Origin: Chrysomallon squamiferum
Taxonomy: Eukaryota; Mollusca; Gastropoda; Neomphalida; Peltospiridae
Direction: 5' to 3'
Length of the DNA stretch: 64,000 nucleotides
Assembly: GCA_012295275.1 (NCBI GenBank)
Contig: CM022678.1
Coordinates: 5,015,777-5,079,776 of the forward strand
Shown: one piece after another, positions 45,509-59,897 of the stretch
Position numbering within the stretch: position 1 is the first letter of the stretch
How the letters are laid out: each line of letters opens with the position of its first letter
Notes under the pieces: model-generated
Told to the model about the DNA's origin: nothing
Databases searched by the model: none
What the model saw: the letters and a program-made list of their open reading frames with translations, nothing else
Program-made: the position numbers and the translations under genes

Positions 45509-48500
45509 ACAGAATGATTCTATTCAATTAGAAAAATCATTAAATGTTTTCATATTCAATAAATACAGACACTGCCCGAACTAAGAAGAGTCTCCGTAGC
45601 ATTCCTACTTTCTTTTTTATTTATTTTATTTTATTATTTATTTTTTTTTAAATACATTTATTCATTTATGATCATTAACACGATAATCCTTTATCCTTTA
45701 TCAGATATGATGCGAGGTAAAGTTTAACAAAAGTTTTATTCTTATGTTTGTTTACAATTACTTGCAGCCTGCTTTATCGAGTCTCTAGCTTCTGGTTACG
45801 TAGGTTTGTAAATTATAATTATGTTCAGTCAGTCAGTATGCCCGTCTCAGTTTATTTAACTTGTATACAGGTTTATAAAAACTGTTTATGGTTTGACACT
45901 AAGCACAGTGCTTTAAAACTTGTATACGAATGAAATTAACTGGGAAGGACATGATAAAATGTCTCTCCACAATCACATGTACAGTAAATAGTGCAATTCA
46001 TAAACCGACTTAATTAGACGTTTCGACACTTCCAGGAAGCAACAAACATGAGAATTAAAACTTTTGATCAATAATTTAATCATGTGCACAAAGTATTTAG
46101 TTAAAGGTCCTGTTTTATTAGAAACAAAATATCGAGGTTTACCTGTGGATGCTTAATTTTTTTTTATTTGTCACAATCGCTCGGCTCTGTCGTATTGTCT
46201 AATTTCACATTTACAAAACCTCACTTCATCCTAATGTGTCTGGATAAAGAATTCTAGCGTGAAAACTATGTGCATGTTTATGTAACCATCTTTTTTGTCG
46301 TTTATGTTTAATGAATATATCAACATATATCAATATAATCATCGGACTTGAGTATATTTTAGCCTTCACTGTAGAGTAGATTCATTTACTAAATTTATTT
46401 TGTTGGTTAGACACAATAAAAATTTGACAAAATTCTCAAAGTGCTGTATTATAAAAGGATATTCTTAATAGTTTATTACTACTACTATTACTGGTAGTAC
46501 CATTACTACTAATAAATACTAACATTACACAGACAACTCAAACTGATTAAATGAATGTCAAAAACGTATAAAAATCCATTTGTAAATAATATGAAACCAA
46601 TGTGAGAAAGTAAATTGTTAGTTTTATTTGTTTGTTTGTTATGTTGTTGTTCCCTTTATTTATTTATATATTTATTTATTTATTTATAGTATAGTGGGTC
46701 TGCTTGTGTCTGAACGGAGAATAAAAAAACTAATAAAATATGGAGTTAATTTTCTTGTCTATATTTTTGTTTCTTTCTTTTGTTTGTTCATTAATAAACT
46801 AGTTCTTATGTTTCTTACTTTCTTCCTTTTTTTCTCTCGGTCTCACTCGATATCCCCGCAATACCATGATTTTGAAAGACAAAAAAAAAAAAAATATAAT
46901 TTACGAGCGAAAGGTCACGTTCTCTGTGTCACTAAATGTCAAGCTGACCTCGAGTTTCAAGTGCATCAGCAGTCATATTATAATAGTGTTAAATATAGTA
47001 CATTCAAGTAACACTAGAAACATAATTATACCATAAAGTGTGATGCACTCGAATTACACTTAGTAAAAAGCAGACCTGCTTCGGTTGAGAAAACACTGCT
47101 TAAAAATCTCCTCACAAGATCGCAATCAGATCTATGAAACCCACAACAATACAAATGTCAGAAGCTTCGTAAATTACTGTGAGAGAAAGGAATAAATTAC
47201 AAGTAAGACATTTCATAACCAGTTACCCATTTATACGGTAATGTCACCGAGTTCCGTCAGTTTTAATAAAAACGAAAAGACAACAGAGAAACAGCGAGTA
47301 CGCACCGACGAATGTTTGGAATTTGTTTGTTTGTCTTGTTTTAGATTTTACCGCTTTAATTATCTATATTTGATTAGATTATGTTAATATTTGTTTTCCT
47401 TAATTAATCTATGCAGCGGGGGTAACTAACATTTTTGGGGTCCCGGAATTTTCGCAAAGCAGCAAACAGCAACAAGAAGAAGATCTGATTAATCTCTGTC
47501 ATCTTCTTCAGTCGGCTTGTTTGATGAAGGATTACCGTAAATCTTTTAATAAAATGTATCCACGACATCTCAGCTGTGTGTTAAAATTTTAAATCAGCAT
47601 CGATTAAGTCGCTTCTCGGGTCCTTTACTGGTTTAGCGTCTTCCTTAGTTTCACAAGAGTTTCCTATTAGCAACAACACAGACGAAAAAAACAACAAATA
47701 AATGATTTAGTAATTTAGGCAGATGATGTCGAAAAGCATTTAATATAGGATATTTTCCCCCAATATAGTATTGTTGGAGATACGATTTCCCATTGTATAG
47801 CTGTTAGAGTCTTTATTTAGCAGAAATATTAAGAAAGATGAAGAAAGAGAAGAAAAACAGAAGCAAAATGCAAATAAAAAAAAATATATATCAAAAAGAG
47901 AAAAAGGAAAAAGATGATGCAAAAGAAGAAGAAAACAATCAAAAAGGAAGATGAATAAAAAAAGAAAGAAAATAAGACAAATGGAAAGAAAAGAGAAAGA
48001 AAATGAAGAAAAACAAAACAAAAATATAATCAAACATTAACACTGCCCTAACATAGTTTATATATATCAATCTTTTATAATAATAAAGTATGGGAATAGA
48101 GCTATAAATCCTCGCAGTACTTAGTGTCTGTAATGTAATAACAGCAATAAAGTTAACAGAACATCAACAACTACCATAATAAGAGCAATAATATTAATAA
48201 TAATAACAGAAGAAGAAGAATAAAGATATTTAGGTGGTAAAAAAGAGGTAACAGAGTAAACATATATCAAATAATCTGATCAATTTTATTAAGATTCTCA
48301 CTTATTGTTCTAAAATTAACACGAGAGGGTAAACAGCAACCCTGTCATCGAATAGCAGCAAGAAAATGTGTGTATGTAAACCTTCCCGCTGATCGTACAC
48401 CATCAAAGCATATTCATCTCCCACATTTGTTTCTTTCTTTAAAATTTATATTTGCAACAGAAGACGATAATATCACAATCTCCAATCTCAAATATCGTCA

Positions 48501-49564
48501 CTTAATCCGTTTAGCAAAACCGGTGACGTCAAATACAAGAACAATGTACCAATACATCCGACACCCATAATAATTTGACCATGCTCAATACAGAAAGTGG
48601 GACAGGTCCAAACAGATATTCACATAAAGTTACGCACAAAGAAAAAAAAAAAAAAAAAAAAAAATTACAGAGAGATTACTTCAGTCGATATATTAAGTTC
48701 ATGCTGTAGACGGTAAAACAGTTTTTCCGTGCTGAGCTAAGGTTTAAATGTTAAGGTAACTTCGACATAGGGGGGGTCGCAGGTCAGTGGGGAATGAAAA
48801 GTGCAGGAGAAAAAATTAACCAGGAAACTTAACTGAATAATTAATTAATCGTTTGCTTGTTTCGTTGCTTGGTTGGTTGGTTACGTTTATTTATTGATTG
48901 ATTTATTTTATTTAATTTACTTATTTATTTAGTTCTTTGTTTGTTTATTTATTTAATAACTTATTCTGAGTACGTGTATGAACGATGTCGGGTTCAGTGT
49001 GAATATAGGTAACAGGAACAAAAGAAAGAAAACAGGTTTAAACATTTTAAAGATGGCGGTCTGATTTTTATTATGATTTATTTTTATTTTTTCCCTTCGA
49101 TATGTCACATATTAAAAAATTAACGAAATCAATGCATGGAACTGAATTTCTACTAGTGAAGTACATTTCAAAATGACACAACTCCATCAAAAATTCCAAA
49201 ACTTTTCTTTATTGTACTAAATTGTTTTTGAAAGTAAATATTGGTAATTACACAGATGTGTGTGAATAATTTTAAACATAACAAAACAATCACATTTGCA
49301 TTTTTCTAGACAATTAAATTAATTTCCTGATATATCGAAAGAAAAAATCAGACAGCCATCTTTAAAATGTCATAATCCACACCAACATCTATTACTCTTT
49401 ACAACATCTTCGTTAACATCAGCCATTGTTAATAACAATTATTGTTGATGCAGTTGTTGTTGCTTTTATTCTTATTGTTGTTGATGTTGTTATGATGATG
49501 ATGATGATTATTATCATCAATATTATTATCATCATCATTATTATTACCATCATCATCATCATCA

Positions 49565-49605
<41 letters not shown>

Positions 49606-49619
49606 GCAGACGCTGAAAA
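45509..49619 (+). other. Spacer A-B of the array, no gene recognised
   Basis: AT-rich with TTTA runs (46660-46690), A tract (48642-48663), ATT/ATC runs before the next acceptor (49490-49605). A 61-codon frame at 45748-45933 recurs in every unit with almost no change, as does the rest of the spacer, so its conservation is not evidence of coding. Confidence 0.6.
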
Positions 49620-50617
49620 ATGGCAACTAACAAGATTCAGTTCTTGTCCGCAGCCGCAAAACTATGCCTGGTTGTTATGGCAACGCTGCTCGTACAAAAA
49701 TCTTATTTCGTAAAACAAACATTATTATGAAAATTTTGCCAAGCGAAACAAAAGGTCCCGAAAGACTGAATCTACCTGTCACATTTCCACCAGGACAAAC
49801 TCCGGTCTACAGATGGGACGGACTGGGCTGGAAAATGGAAATAAACTTTTGTAAATGGGCAGATTTTTCTCATTGTGCCATGTTGAAAACTAACGCTGGA
49901 GAAACTCCAATATTTGTTCACAGCCCACAGAAAGACAACTGGCTATCGAAAAGGCTGCTTAACAAACAGCCGTGGGAACCCGAACATATAAATCTTGTAC
50001 TGGATGAAATGAAAGCAGATCCCAGTATAGGATTTCTTGATATCGGCTCTCACATTGGACTTTTCACTCTCCACGTGGCGAAGTCTGGTAGGAAGGTAGT
50101 TGCCATGGAAGTTTTGCCTGACAATCTTCAACGACTCTGTAAGTCTGTTGAACGCGGCGGTTTAACCAACAACGTCAAACTTATTCTCAATCCTATTTCA
50201 GACGGACACGGAATTCTTTCATTCACAAATCCACACTCCAGTGCCTTTCTTAATCGTAAGGCTACACCGAATACGACTACGTCGTCGTCGTTGTGCAAGC
50301 AATCTATGTCGTTTCAGACGGCAACGTTAGACGACGTGCTCAACTTCATCACATTCAAGAAAGCTTTCATAAAAATGGACGTTGAAGGTTTTGAGCTTCA
50401 AGTAGTCAGAGGAGGAAAGAAATTCTTCTCCGAAATCGACGTGCGAGGGATTCTGATGGAATGGGTTCTACACAGGAACAAAGAAGGTGAAAAGATTATC
50501 GAAGATATGATGAAAATGAACTATGTTCCTTTTGATTCTCTGTCACCCCAAAAACAGCTGAAACCGGAAGATATAATGAATTGGCCGCATGACGTACTTT
50601 GGAGGAAAACAGCCTGA
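49620..50617 (+). CDS. FkbM-type methyltransferase copy B, one-base frameshift near the start
   Basis: Acceptor TTATTGCAG ends at 49609. From ATG 49620 the frame codes MATNKIQFLSAAAKLCLVVM and is then shifted by a run of 5 A (6 in copy D) at about 49697, ending after 36 codons. The rest is open and identical in protein to copy D from KILFRKTN to DVLWRKTA. A downstream ATG at 49664 or 49730 could start the domain without the membrane anchor. Either a consensus homopolymer error or a real loss of the anchored form. Poly(A) signal 50669-50674. Confidence 0.65.
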
Positions 50618-53600
50618 ACAGAATGATTCTATTCAATTAGAAAAAAATCATTAAATGTTTTCATATTCAATAAATACAGACACTGCCCGAACTAAGAAGA
50701 GTCTCCGTAGCATTCCTACTTTCTTATTTATTTATTTTATTTTATTATTTATTTTTTAAATACATTTAATCATTTATAATCATTAACACGATAATCATTT
50801 ATCCTATATCAGATATGATGCGAGGTAAAGTTTAACAAAAGTTTTATTCTTATGTTTGTTTACAATTACTTGCAGCCTGCTTTATCGAGTCTCTAGCTTC
50901 TGGTTACGTAGGTTTGTAAATTATAATTATGTTCTGTCAATCAGTATGCCCGTCTCAGTTTATTTAACTTGTATACAGGTTTATAAAAACTGTTTATGGT
51001 TTGACACTAAGCACAGTGCTTTAAAACTTGTATACGAATGAAATTAACTGGGAAGGACATGATAACATGTCTCTCCACAATTACATGTACAGTAAATAGT
51101 ACAATTCATAAACCAACGTAATTAGACGTTTCGACACTTCGAGGAAGCAACAAACATGAGAATTAAAACTTTTGATCAATAATTTAATCATGTGCACAAA
51201 GTATTTAGTTAAAGGTCCTGTTTTATTAGAAACAAAATATCGAGGTTTACCTGTGGATGCTTAATTTTTTTTTATTTGTCACAATCGCTTGGCTCTGTCG
51301 TATTGTCTAATTTCACATTTACAAAACCTCAGTTCATCATAATGTGTCTGGAGAAAGAATTCTAGCGTGAAAACTATGTGCATGTTTATGTAACCATCTT
51401 TTTTGTCGTTTGTGTTTAATGAATATATCAACATATATCAATATAATCATCGGACTTGACTTGAGTATATTTTAGCCTTCACTGTAGAGTAGATTCATTT
51501 ACTAAATTTATTTTGTTGGTTAGACACAATAAAAATTTGACAAAATTCTCAAAGTGCTGTATTATAAAAGGATATTCTTATTAGTTTATTACTACTACTA
51601 TTACTGGTAGTACCATTACTACTAATAAATACTAACATTACATAGACAACTCAAACTGATTAAATGAATGTCAAAAACGTATCAAAACACATATGTAAAT
51701 AATATGAAACCAATGTGAGAAAGTAAATTGTTAGTTTTATTTGTTTGTTTGTTATGTTGTTGTTCCCTTTATTTATTTATATATTTATTTATTTATTTAT
51801 TTATAGTATAGTGGGTCTGCTTGTGTCTGAACGGAGAGAATGAAAAAACTAATAAAATATGGAGTTAATTTTCTTGTCTATATTTTTGTTTCTTTCTTTT
51901 GTTTGTTCATTAATAAACTAGTTCTTATGTTTCTTACTTTCTTCCTTTTTTTCTCTCGGTCTCACTCGATATCCCCGCAATACCATGATTTTGAAAGACA
52001 AAAAAAAAAAAAATATATAATTTACGAGCGAAAGGTCACGTTCTCTGTGTCACTAAATGTCAAGCTGACCTCGAGTTTGATATGTTATAATCAGCAGTCA
52101 TATTATAATAGTGATAAATATAGTACATTCAAGTAACACTAGAAACATAATCATACCATAAAGTGTGATGCACTCGAATTACACTTAATAAAAAGCAGAC
52201 CTGCTTCGGTTGAGAAAACACTGCTTAAAAATCTCCTCACAAGATCGCAATCAGATCTATGAAACCCACAACAATACAAATGTCAGAAGCTTCGTAAATT
52301 ACTGCGAGAGAAAGGAATAAATTACAAGTAAGACATTTCATAACCAGTTACCCATTTATACGGTGATGTCACCGAGTTCCGTCAGTTTTAATAAAAACGA
52401 AAAGACAACAGAGAAACAGCGAGTACGCACCGACGAATGTTTGGAATTTGTTTGTTTGTCTTGTTTTAGATTTTACCGCTTTAATTATCTATATTTGATT
52501 AGATTATGTTAATATTTGTTTTCCTTAATTAATCTATGCAGCGGGGGTAACTAACATTTTTGGGGTCCCGGAATTTTCGCAAAGCAGCAAACAGCAACAA
52601 GAAGAAGATCTGATTAATGTCTGTCATCTTCTTCAGTCGGCTTGTTTGATGAAGGATTACCGTAAATCTTTTAATAAAATGTATCCACGACATCTCAGCT
52701 GTGTGTTAAAATTTTAAATCAGCATCGATTAAGTCGCTTCTCGGGTCCTTTACTGGTTTAGCGTCTTCCTTAGTTTCACAAGAGTTTCCTGTTAGCAACA
52801 ACACAGACGAAAAAAACAACAAATAAATGATTTAGTAATTTAGGCAGATGATGTCGAAAAGCATTTAATATAGGATATTTTCCCCCAATATAGTATTGTT
52901 GGAGATACGATTTCCCATTGTATAGCTGTTAGAGTCTTTATTTAGCAGAAATATTAAGAAAGATGAAGAAGGAGAAGAAAAACAGAAGCAAAATGCAAAT
53001 AAAAAAAATATATATCAAAAAGAGAAAAAGGAAAAAGATGATGCAAAAGAAGAAGAAAACAATCAAAAAGGAAGATGAATAATTAAAAAAAGAAAATAAG
53101 ACAAATGGAAAGAAAAGAGAAAGAAAATGAAGAAAAACAAAACAAAAATATAATCAAACATTAACACTGCCCTAACATAGTTTATATATATCAATCTTTT
53201 ATAATAATAAAGTATGGGAATAGAGCTATAAATCCTCGCTGTACTTAGTGTCTGTAATGTAATAACAGCAATAAAGTTAACAGAACATCAACAACTACCA
53301 TAATAAGAGCAATAATATTAATAATAATAACAGAAGAAGAAGAATAAAGATATTTAGGTGGTAAAAAAGAGGTAACAGAGTAAACATATATCAAATAATC
53401 TGATCAATTTTATTAAGATTCTCACTTATTGTTCTAAAATTAACACGAGAGGGTAAACAGCAACCCTGTCATCGAATAGCAGCAAGAAAATGTGTGTATG
53501 TAAACCTTCCCGCTGATCGTACACCATCAAAGCATATTCATCTCCCACATTTGTTTCTTCTTTAAAATTTATATTTGCAACAGAAGACGATAATATCACA

Positions 53601-54703
53601 ATCTCCAATCTCAAATATCGTCACTTAATCCGTTTAGCAAAACCGGTGACGTCAAATACAAGAACAATGTACCAATACATCCGACACCCATAATAATTTG
53701 ACCATGCTCAATACAGAAAGTGGGACAGGTCCAAACAGATATTCACATAAAGTTACGCACAAAGAAAAAAAAATGAAAATGAAAAAAAAAAAAAAAAAAA
53801 AAAAAAATTACAGAGAGATTACTTCAGTCGATATATTAAGTTCATGCTGTAGACGGTAAAACAGTTTTTCCGTGCTGAGCTAAGGTTTAAATGTTAAGGT
53901 AACTTCGACATAAGGGGTCGCAGGTCAGTGGGGAATGAAAAGTGCAGGAGAAAAAATTAACCAGGAAACTTAACTGAATAATTAATTAATCGTTTGCTTG
54001 TTTCGTTGCTTGGTTGGTTGGTTACGTTTATTTATTGATTGATTTATTTTATTTAATTTACTTATTTATTTAGTTCTTTGTTTGTTTATTTATTTAATAA
54101 CTTATTCTGAGTACGTGTATGAACGATGTCGGGTTCAGTGTGAATATAGGTAACAGGAACAAAAGAAAGAAAACAGGTTTAAACATTTTAAAGATGGCGG
54201 TCTGATTTTTATTATGATTATTTTTATTTTTTCCCTTCGATATGTCACATATTAAAAATTAACGAAATCAATGCATGGAACTGAATTTCTACTAGTGAAG
54301 TACATTTCAAAATGACACAACTCCATCAAAAATTCCAAAACTTTTCTTTATTGTACTAAATTGTTTTTGAAAGTAAATATTGGTAATTACACAGATGTGT
54401 GTGAATAATTTTAAACATAACAAAACAATCACATTTGCATTTTTCTAGACAATTAAATTAATTTCCTGATATATCGAAAGAAAAAATCAGACAGCCATCT
54501 TTAAAATGTCATAATCCACACCAACATCTATTACTCTTTACAACATCTTCGTTAACATCAGCCATTGTTAATAACAATTATTGTTGATGCAGTTGTTGTT
54601 GCTTTTATTCTTATTGTTGTTGATGTTGTTATGATGATGATGATGATTATTATCATCAATATTATTATCATCATCATTATTATTACCATCATCATCATCA
54701 TCA

Positions 54704-54744
<41 letters not shown>

Positions 54745-54758
54745 GCAGACGCTGAAAA
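50618..54758 (+). other. Spacer B-C of the array, no gene recognised
   Basis: Near-identical to spacer C-D. Private differences include a six-base duplication ACTTGA near 51457, an interrupted A tract (53764-53806, with ATGAAAATG inside), and AATTAAAAAAAG near 53090. Ends in the ATT run before copy C. Confidence 0.65.
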
Positions 54759-55755
54759 ATGGCAACTAACAAGATTCAGTTCTTGTCCGCAGCCGCAAAA
54801 CTATGCCTGGTTGTTATGGCAACGCTGCTCGTACAAAAATCTTATTTCGTAAAACAAACATTATTATGAAAATTTTGCCAAGCGAAACAAAAGGTCCCGA
54901 AAGACTGAATCTACCTGTCACATTTCCACCAGGACAAACTCCGGTCTACAGATGGGACGGACTGGGCTGGAAAATGGAAATAAACTTTTGTAAATGGGCA
55001 GATTTTTCTCATTGTGCCATGTTGAAAACTAACGCTGGAGAAACTCCAATATTTGTTCACAGCCCACAGAAAGACAACTGGCTATCGAAAAGGCTGCTTA
55101 ACAAACAGCCGTGGGAACCCGAACATATAAATCTTGTACTGGATGAAATGAAAGCAGATCCCAGTATAGGATTTCTTGATATCGGCTCTCACATTGGACT
55201 TTTCACTCTCCACGTGGCGAAGTCTGGTAGGAAGGTAGTTGCCATGGAAGTTTTGCCTGACAATCTTCAACGACTCTGTAAGTCTGTTGAACGCGGCGGT
55301 TTAACCAACAACGTCAAACTTATTCTCAATCCTATTTCAGACGGACACGGAATTCTTTCATTCACAAATCCACACTCCAGTGCCTTTCTTAATCGTAAGG
55401 CTACACCGAATACGACTACGTCGTCGTCGTTGTGCAAGCAATCTATGTCGTTTCAGACGGCAACGTTAGACGACGTGCTCAACTTCATCACATTCAAGAA
55501 AGCTTTCATAAAAATGGACGTTGAAGGTTTTGAGCTTCAAGTAGTCAGAGGAGGAAAGAAATTCTTCTCCGAAATCGACGTGCGAGGGATTCTGATGGAA
55601 TGGGTTCTACACAGGAACAAAGAAGGTGAAAAGATTATCGAAGATATGATGAAAATGAACTATGTTCCTTTTGATTCTCTGTCACCCAAAAACAGCTGAA
55701 ACCGGAAGATATAATGAATTGGCCGCATGACGTACTTTGGAGGAAAACAGCCTGA
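54759..55755 (+). pseudogene. FkbM-type methyltransferase copy C, two one-base deletions
   Basis: Has the same 5-A run as copy B near the start (frame lost after 36 codons). In addition one C is missing in the TCACCCC run near 55684, so the domain frame ends as SPKNS-stop instead of SPQKQLKPEDIM. The catalytic-domain codons between are identical to B and D. With both indels real the copy would be dead; with both being homopolymer errors it would be a full gene. Poly(A) signal 55805-55810. Confidence 0.65.
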
Positions 55756-58700
55756 ACAGAATGATTCTATTCAATTAGAAAAATCATTAAATGTTTTCAT
55801 ATTCAATAAATACAGACACTGCCCGAACTAAGAAGAGTCTCCGTAGCATTCCTACTTTCTTATTTATTTATTTTATTTTATTATTTATTTTTTTAAATAC
55901 ATTTAATCATTTATAATCATTAACACGATAATCATTTATCCTATATCAGATATGATGCGAGGTAAAGTTTAACAAAAGTTTTATTCTTATGTTTGTTTAC
56001 AATTACTTGCAGCCTGCTTTATCGAGTCTCTAGCTTCTGGTTACGTAGGTTTGTAAATTATAATTATGTTCTGTCAATCAGTATGCCCGTCTCAGTTTAT
56101 TTAACTTGTATACAGGTTTATAAAAACTGTTTATGGTTTGACACTAAGCACAGTGCTTTAAAACTTGTATACGAATGAAATTAACTGGGAAGGACATGAT
56201 AACATGTCTCTCCACAATTACATGTACAGTAAATAGTACAATTCATAAACCAACGTAATTAGACGTTTCGACACTTCGAGGAAGCAACAAACATGAGAAT
56301 TAAAACTTTTGATCAATAATTTAATCATGTGCACAAAGTATTTAGTTAAAGGTCCTGTTTTATTAGAAACAAAATATCGAGGTTTACCTGTGGATGCTTA
56401 ATTTTTTTTTTATTTGTCACAATCGCTTGGCTCTGTCGTATTGTCTAATTTCACATTTACAAAACCTCAGTTCATCCTAATGTGTCTGGAGAAAGAATTC
56501 TAGCGTGAAAACTATGTGCATGTTTATGTAACCATCTTTTTTGTCGTTTGTGTTTAATGAATATATCAACATATATCAATATAATCATCGGACTTGAGTA
56601 TATTTTAGCCTTCACTGTAGAGTAGATTCATTTACTAAATTTATTTTGTTGGTTAGACACAATAAAAATTTGACAAAATTCTCAAAGTGCTGTATTATAA
56701 AAGGATATTCTTATTAGTTTATTACTACTACTATTACTGGTAGTACCATTACTACTAATAAATACTAACATTACATAGACAACTCAAACTGATTAAATGA
56801 ATGTCAAAAACGTATCAAAACACATATGTAAATAATATGAAACCAATGTGAGAAAGTAAATTGTTAGTTTTATTTGTTTGTTTGTTATGTTGTTGTTCCC
56901 TTTATTTATTTATATATTTATTTATTTATTTATTTATAGTATAGTGGGTCTGCTTGTGTCTGAACGGAGAATGAAAAAACTAATAAAATATGGAGTTAAT
57001 TTTCTTGTCTATATTTTTGTTTCTTTCTTTTGTTTGTTCATTAATAAACTAGTTCTTATGTTTCTTACTTTCTTCCTTTTTTTCTCTCGGTCTCACTCGA
57101 TATCCCCGCAATACCATGATTTTGAAAGAAAAAAAAAAAAAAAAAATATATAATTTACGAGCGAAAGGTCACGTTCTCTGTGTCACTAAATGTCAAGCTG
57201 ACCTCGAGTTTGATATGTTATAATCAGCAGTCATATTATAATAGTGATAAATATAGTACATTCAAGTAACACTAGAAACATAATCATACCATAAAGTGTG
57301 ATGCACTCGAATTACACTTAATAAAAAGCAGACCTGCTTCGGTTGAGAAAACACTGCTTAAAAATCTCCTCACAAGATCGCAATCAGATCTATGAAACCC
57401 ACAACAATACAAATGTCAGAAGCTTCGTAAATTACTGCGAGAGAAAGGAATAAATTACAAGTAAGACATTTCATAACCAGTTACCCATTTATACGGTGAT
57501 GTCACCGAGTTCCGTCAGTTTTAATAAAAACGAAAAGACAACAGAGAAACAGCGAGTACGCACCGACGAATGTTTGGAATTTGTTTGTTTGTCTTGTTTT
57601 AGATTTTACCGCTTTAATTATCTATATTTGATTAGATTATGTTAATATTTGTTTTCCTTAATTAATCTATGCAGCGGGGGTAACTAACATTTTTGGGGTC
57701 CCGGAATTTTCGCAAAGCAGCAAACAGCAACAAGAAGAAGATCTGATTAATGTCTGTCATCTTCTTCAGTCGGCTTGTTTGATGAAGGATTACCGTAAAT
57801 CTTTTAATAAAATGTATCCACGACATCTCAGCTGTGTGTTAAAATTTTAAATCAGCATCGATTAAGTCGCTTCTCGGGTCCTTTACTGGTTTAGCGTCTT
57901 CCTTAGTTTCACAAGAGTTTCCTGTTAGCAACAACACAGACGAAAAAACAACAAATAAATGATTTAGTAATTTAGGCAGATGATGTCGAAAAGCATTTAA
58001 TATAGGATATTTTCCCCCAATATAGTATTGTTGGAGATACGATTTCCCATTGTATAGCTGTTAGAGTCTTTATTTAGCAGAAATATTAAGAAAGATGAAG
58101 AAGGAGAAGAAAAACAGAAGCAAAATGCAAATAAAAAAAATATATATCAAAAAGAGAAAAAGGAAAAAGATGATGCAAAAGAAGAAGAAAACAATCAAAA
58201 GGAAGATGAATAAAAAAAAAGAAAATAAGACAAATGGAAAGAAAAGAGAAAGAAAATGAAGAAAAACAAAACAAAAATATAATCAAACATTAACACTGCC
58301 CTAACATAGTTTATATATATCAATCTTTTATAATAATAAAGTATGGGAATAGAGCTATAAATCCTCGCTGTACTTAGTGTCTGTAATGTAATAACAGCAA
58401 TAAAGTTAACAGAACATCAACAACTACCATAATAAGAGCAATAATATATTAATAATAATAACAGAAGAAGAAGAATAAAGATATTTAGGTGGTAAAAAAA
58501 AGAGGTAACAGAGTAAACATATATCAAATAATCTGATCAATTTTATTAAGATTCTCACTTATTGTTCTAAAATTAACACGAGAGGGTAAACAGCAACCCT
58601 GTCATCGAATAGCAGCAAGAAAATGTGTGTATGTAAACCTTCCCGCTGATCGTACACCATCAAAGCATATTCATCTCCCACATTTGTTTCTTCTTTAAAA

Positions 58701-58893
58701 TTTATATTTGCAACAGAAGACGATAATATCACAATCTCCAATCTCAAATATCGTCACTTAATCCGTTTAGCAAAACCGGTGACGTCAAATACAAGAACAA
58801 TGTACCAATACATCCGACACCCATAATAATTTGACCATGCTCAATACAGAAAGTGGGACAGGTCCAAACAGATATTCACATAAAGTTACGCAC

Positions 58894-58946
<53 letters not shown>

Positions 58947-59842
58947 ACAGAGAGATTACTTCAGTCGATATATTAAGTTCATGCTGTAGACGGTAAAACA
59001 GTTTTTCCGTGCTGAGCTAAGGTTTAAATGTTAAGGTAACTTCGACATAAGGGGTCGCAGGTCAGTGGGGAATGAAAAGTGCAGGAGAAAAAATTAACCA
59101 GGAAACTTAACTGAATAATTAATTAATCGTTTGCTTGTTTCGTTGCTTGGTTGGTTGGTTACGTTTATTTATTGATTGATTTATTTTATTTAATTTACTT
59201 ATTTATTTAGTTCTTTGTTTGTTTATTTATTTAATAACTTATTCTGAGTACGTGTATGAACGATGTCGGGTTCAGTGTGAATATAGGTAACAGGAACAAA
59301 AGAAAGAAAACAGGTTTAAACATTTTAAAGATGGCGGTCTGATTTTTATTATGATTATTTTTTATTTTTTCCCTTCGATATGTCACATATTAAAAAATTA
59401 ACGAAATCAATGCATGGAACTGAATTTCTACTAGTGAAGTACATTTCAAAATGACACAACTCCATCAAAAATTCCAAAACTTTTCTTTATTGTACTAAAT
59501 TGTTTTTGAAAGTAAATATTGGTAATTACACAGATGTGTGTGAATAATTTTAAACATAACAAAACAATCACATTTGCATTTTTCTAGACAATTAAATTAA
59601 TTTCCTGATATATCGAAAGAAAAAATCAGACAGCCATCTTTAAAATGTCATAATCCACACCAACATCTATTACTCTTTACAACATCTTCGTTAACATCAG
59701 CCATTGTTAATAACAATTATTGTTGATGCAGTTGTTGTTGCTTTTATTCTTATTGTTGTTGATGTTGTTATGATGATGATGATGATTATTATCATCAATA
59801 TTATTATCATCATCATTATTATTACCATCATCATCATCATCA

Positions 59843-59883
<41 letters not shown>

Positions 59884-59897
59884 GCAGACGCTGAAAA
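55756..59897 (+). other. Spacer C-D of the array, no gene recognised
   Basis: Same content as spacer B-C, with a longer A tract at 58896-58944. Shares with B-C a T-to-G type change (TTAATGTCTGTCATC) not present in spacers A-B and after D. Confidence 0.65.

Noticed and set aside
45748-45933. 61-codon frame conserved in all four units (also 50856, 55993, 61134)
   Set aside because: The whole unit is nearly identical, so conservation carries no information. No start context, splice site or protein similarity was seen.
46628-47011. Phe/Leu-rich frames in the array spacers (also 51840-52136, 56878-57153, 62019-62408, and minus frames near 42.7-43.1, 47.7-48.0, 63.1-63.4 kb)
   Set aside because: They arise from T-rich or A-rich spacer, change length between near-identical copies because of indels, and show no domain.
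49426-49713. Poly-isoleucine or poly-asparagine frames before each methyltransferase copy (also 54565-54852, 59704-60009 and the minus-strand counterparts)
   Set aside because: Translations of the ATT/ATC microsatellite that forms the intron end before the acceptor.
49943-50131. 62-codon minus-strand frame inside the methyltransferase exon (repeated in C and D)
   Set aside because: Antisense shadow of the conserved coding exon.
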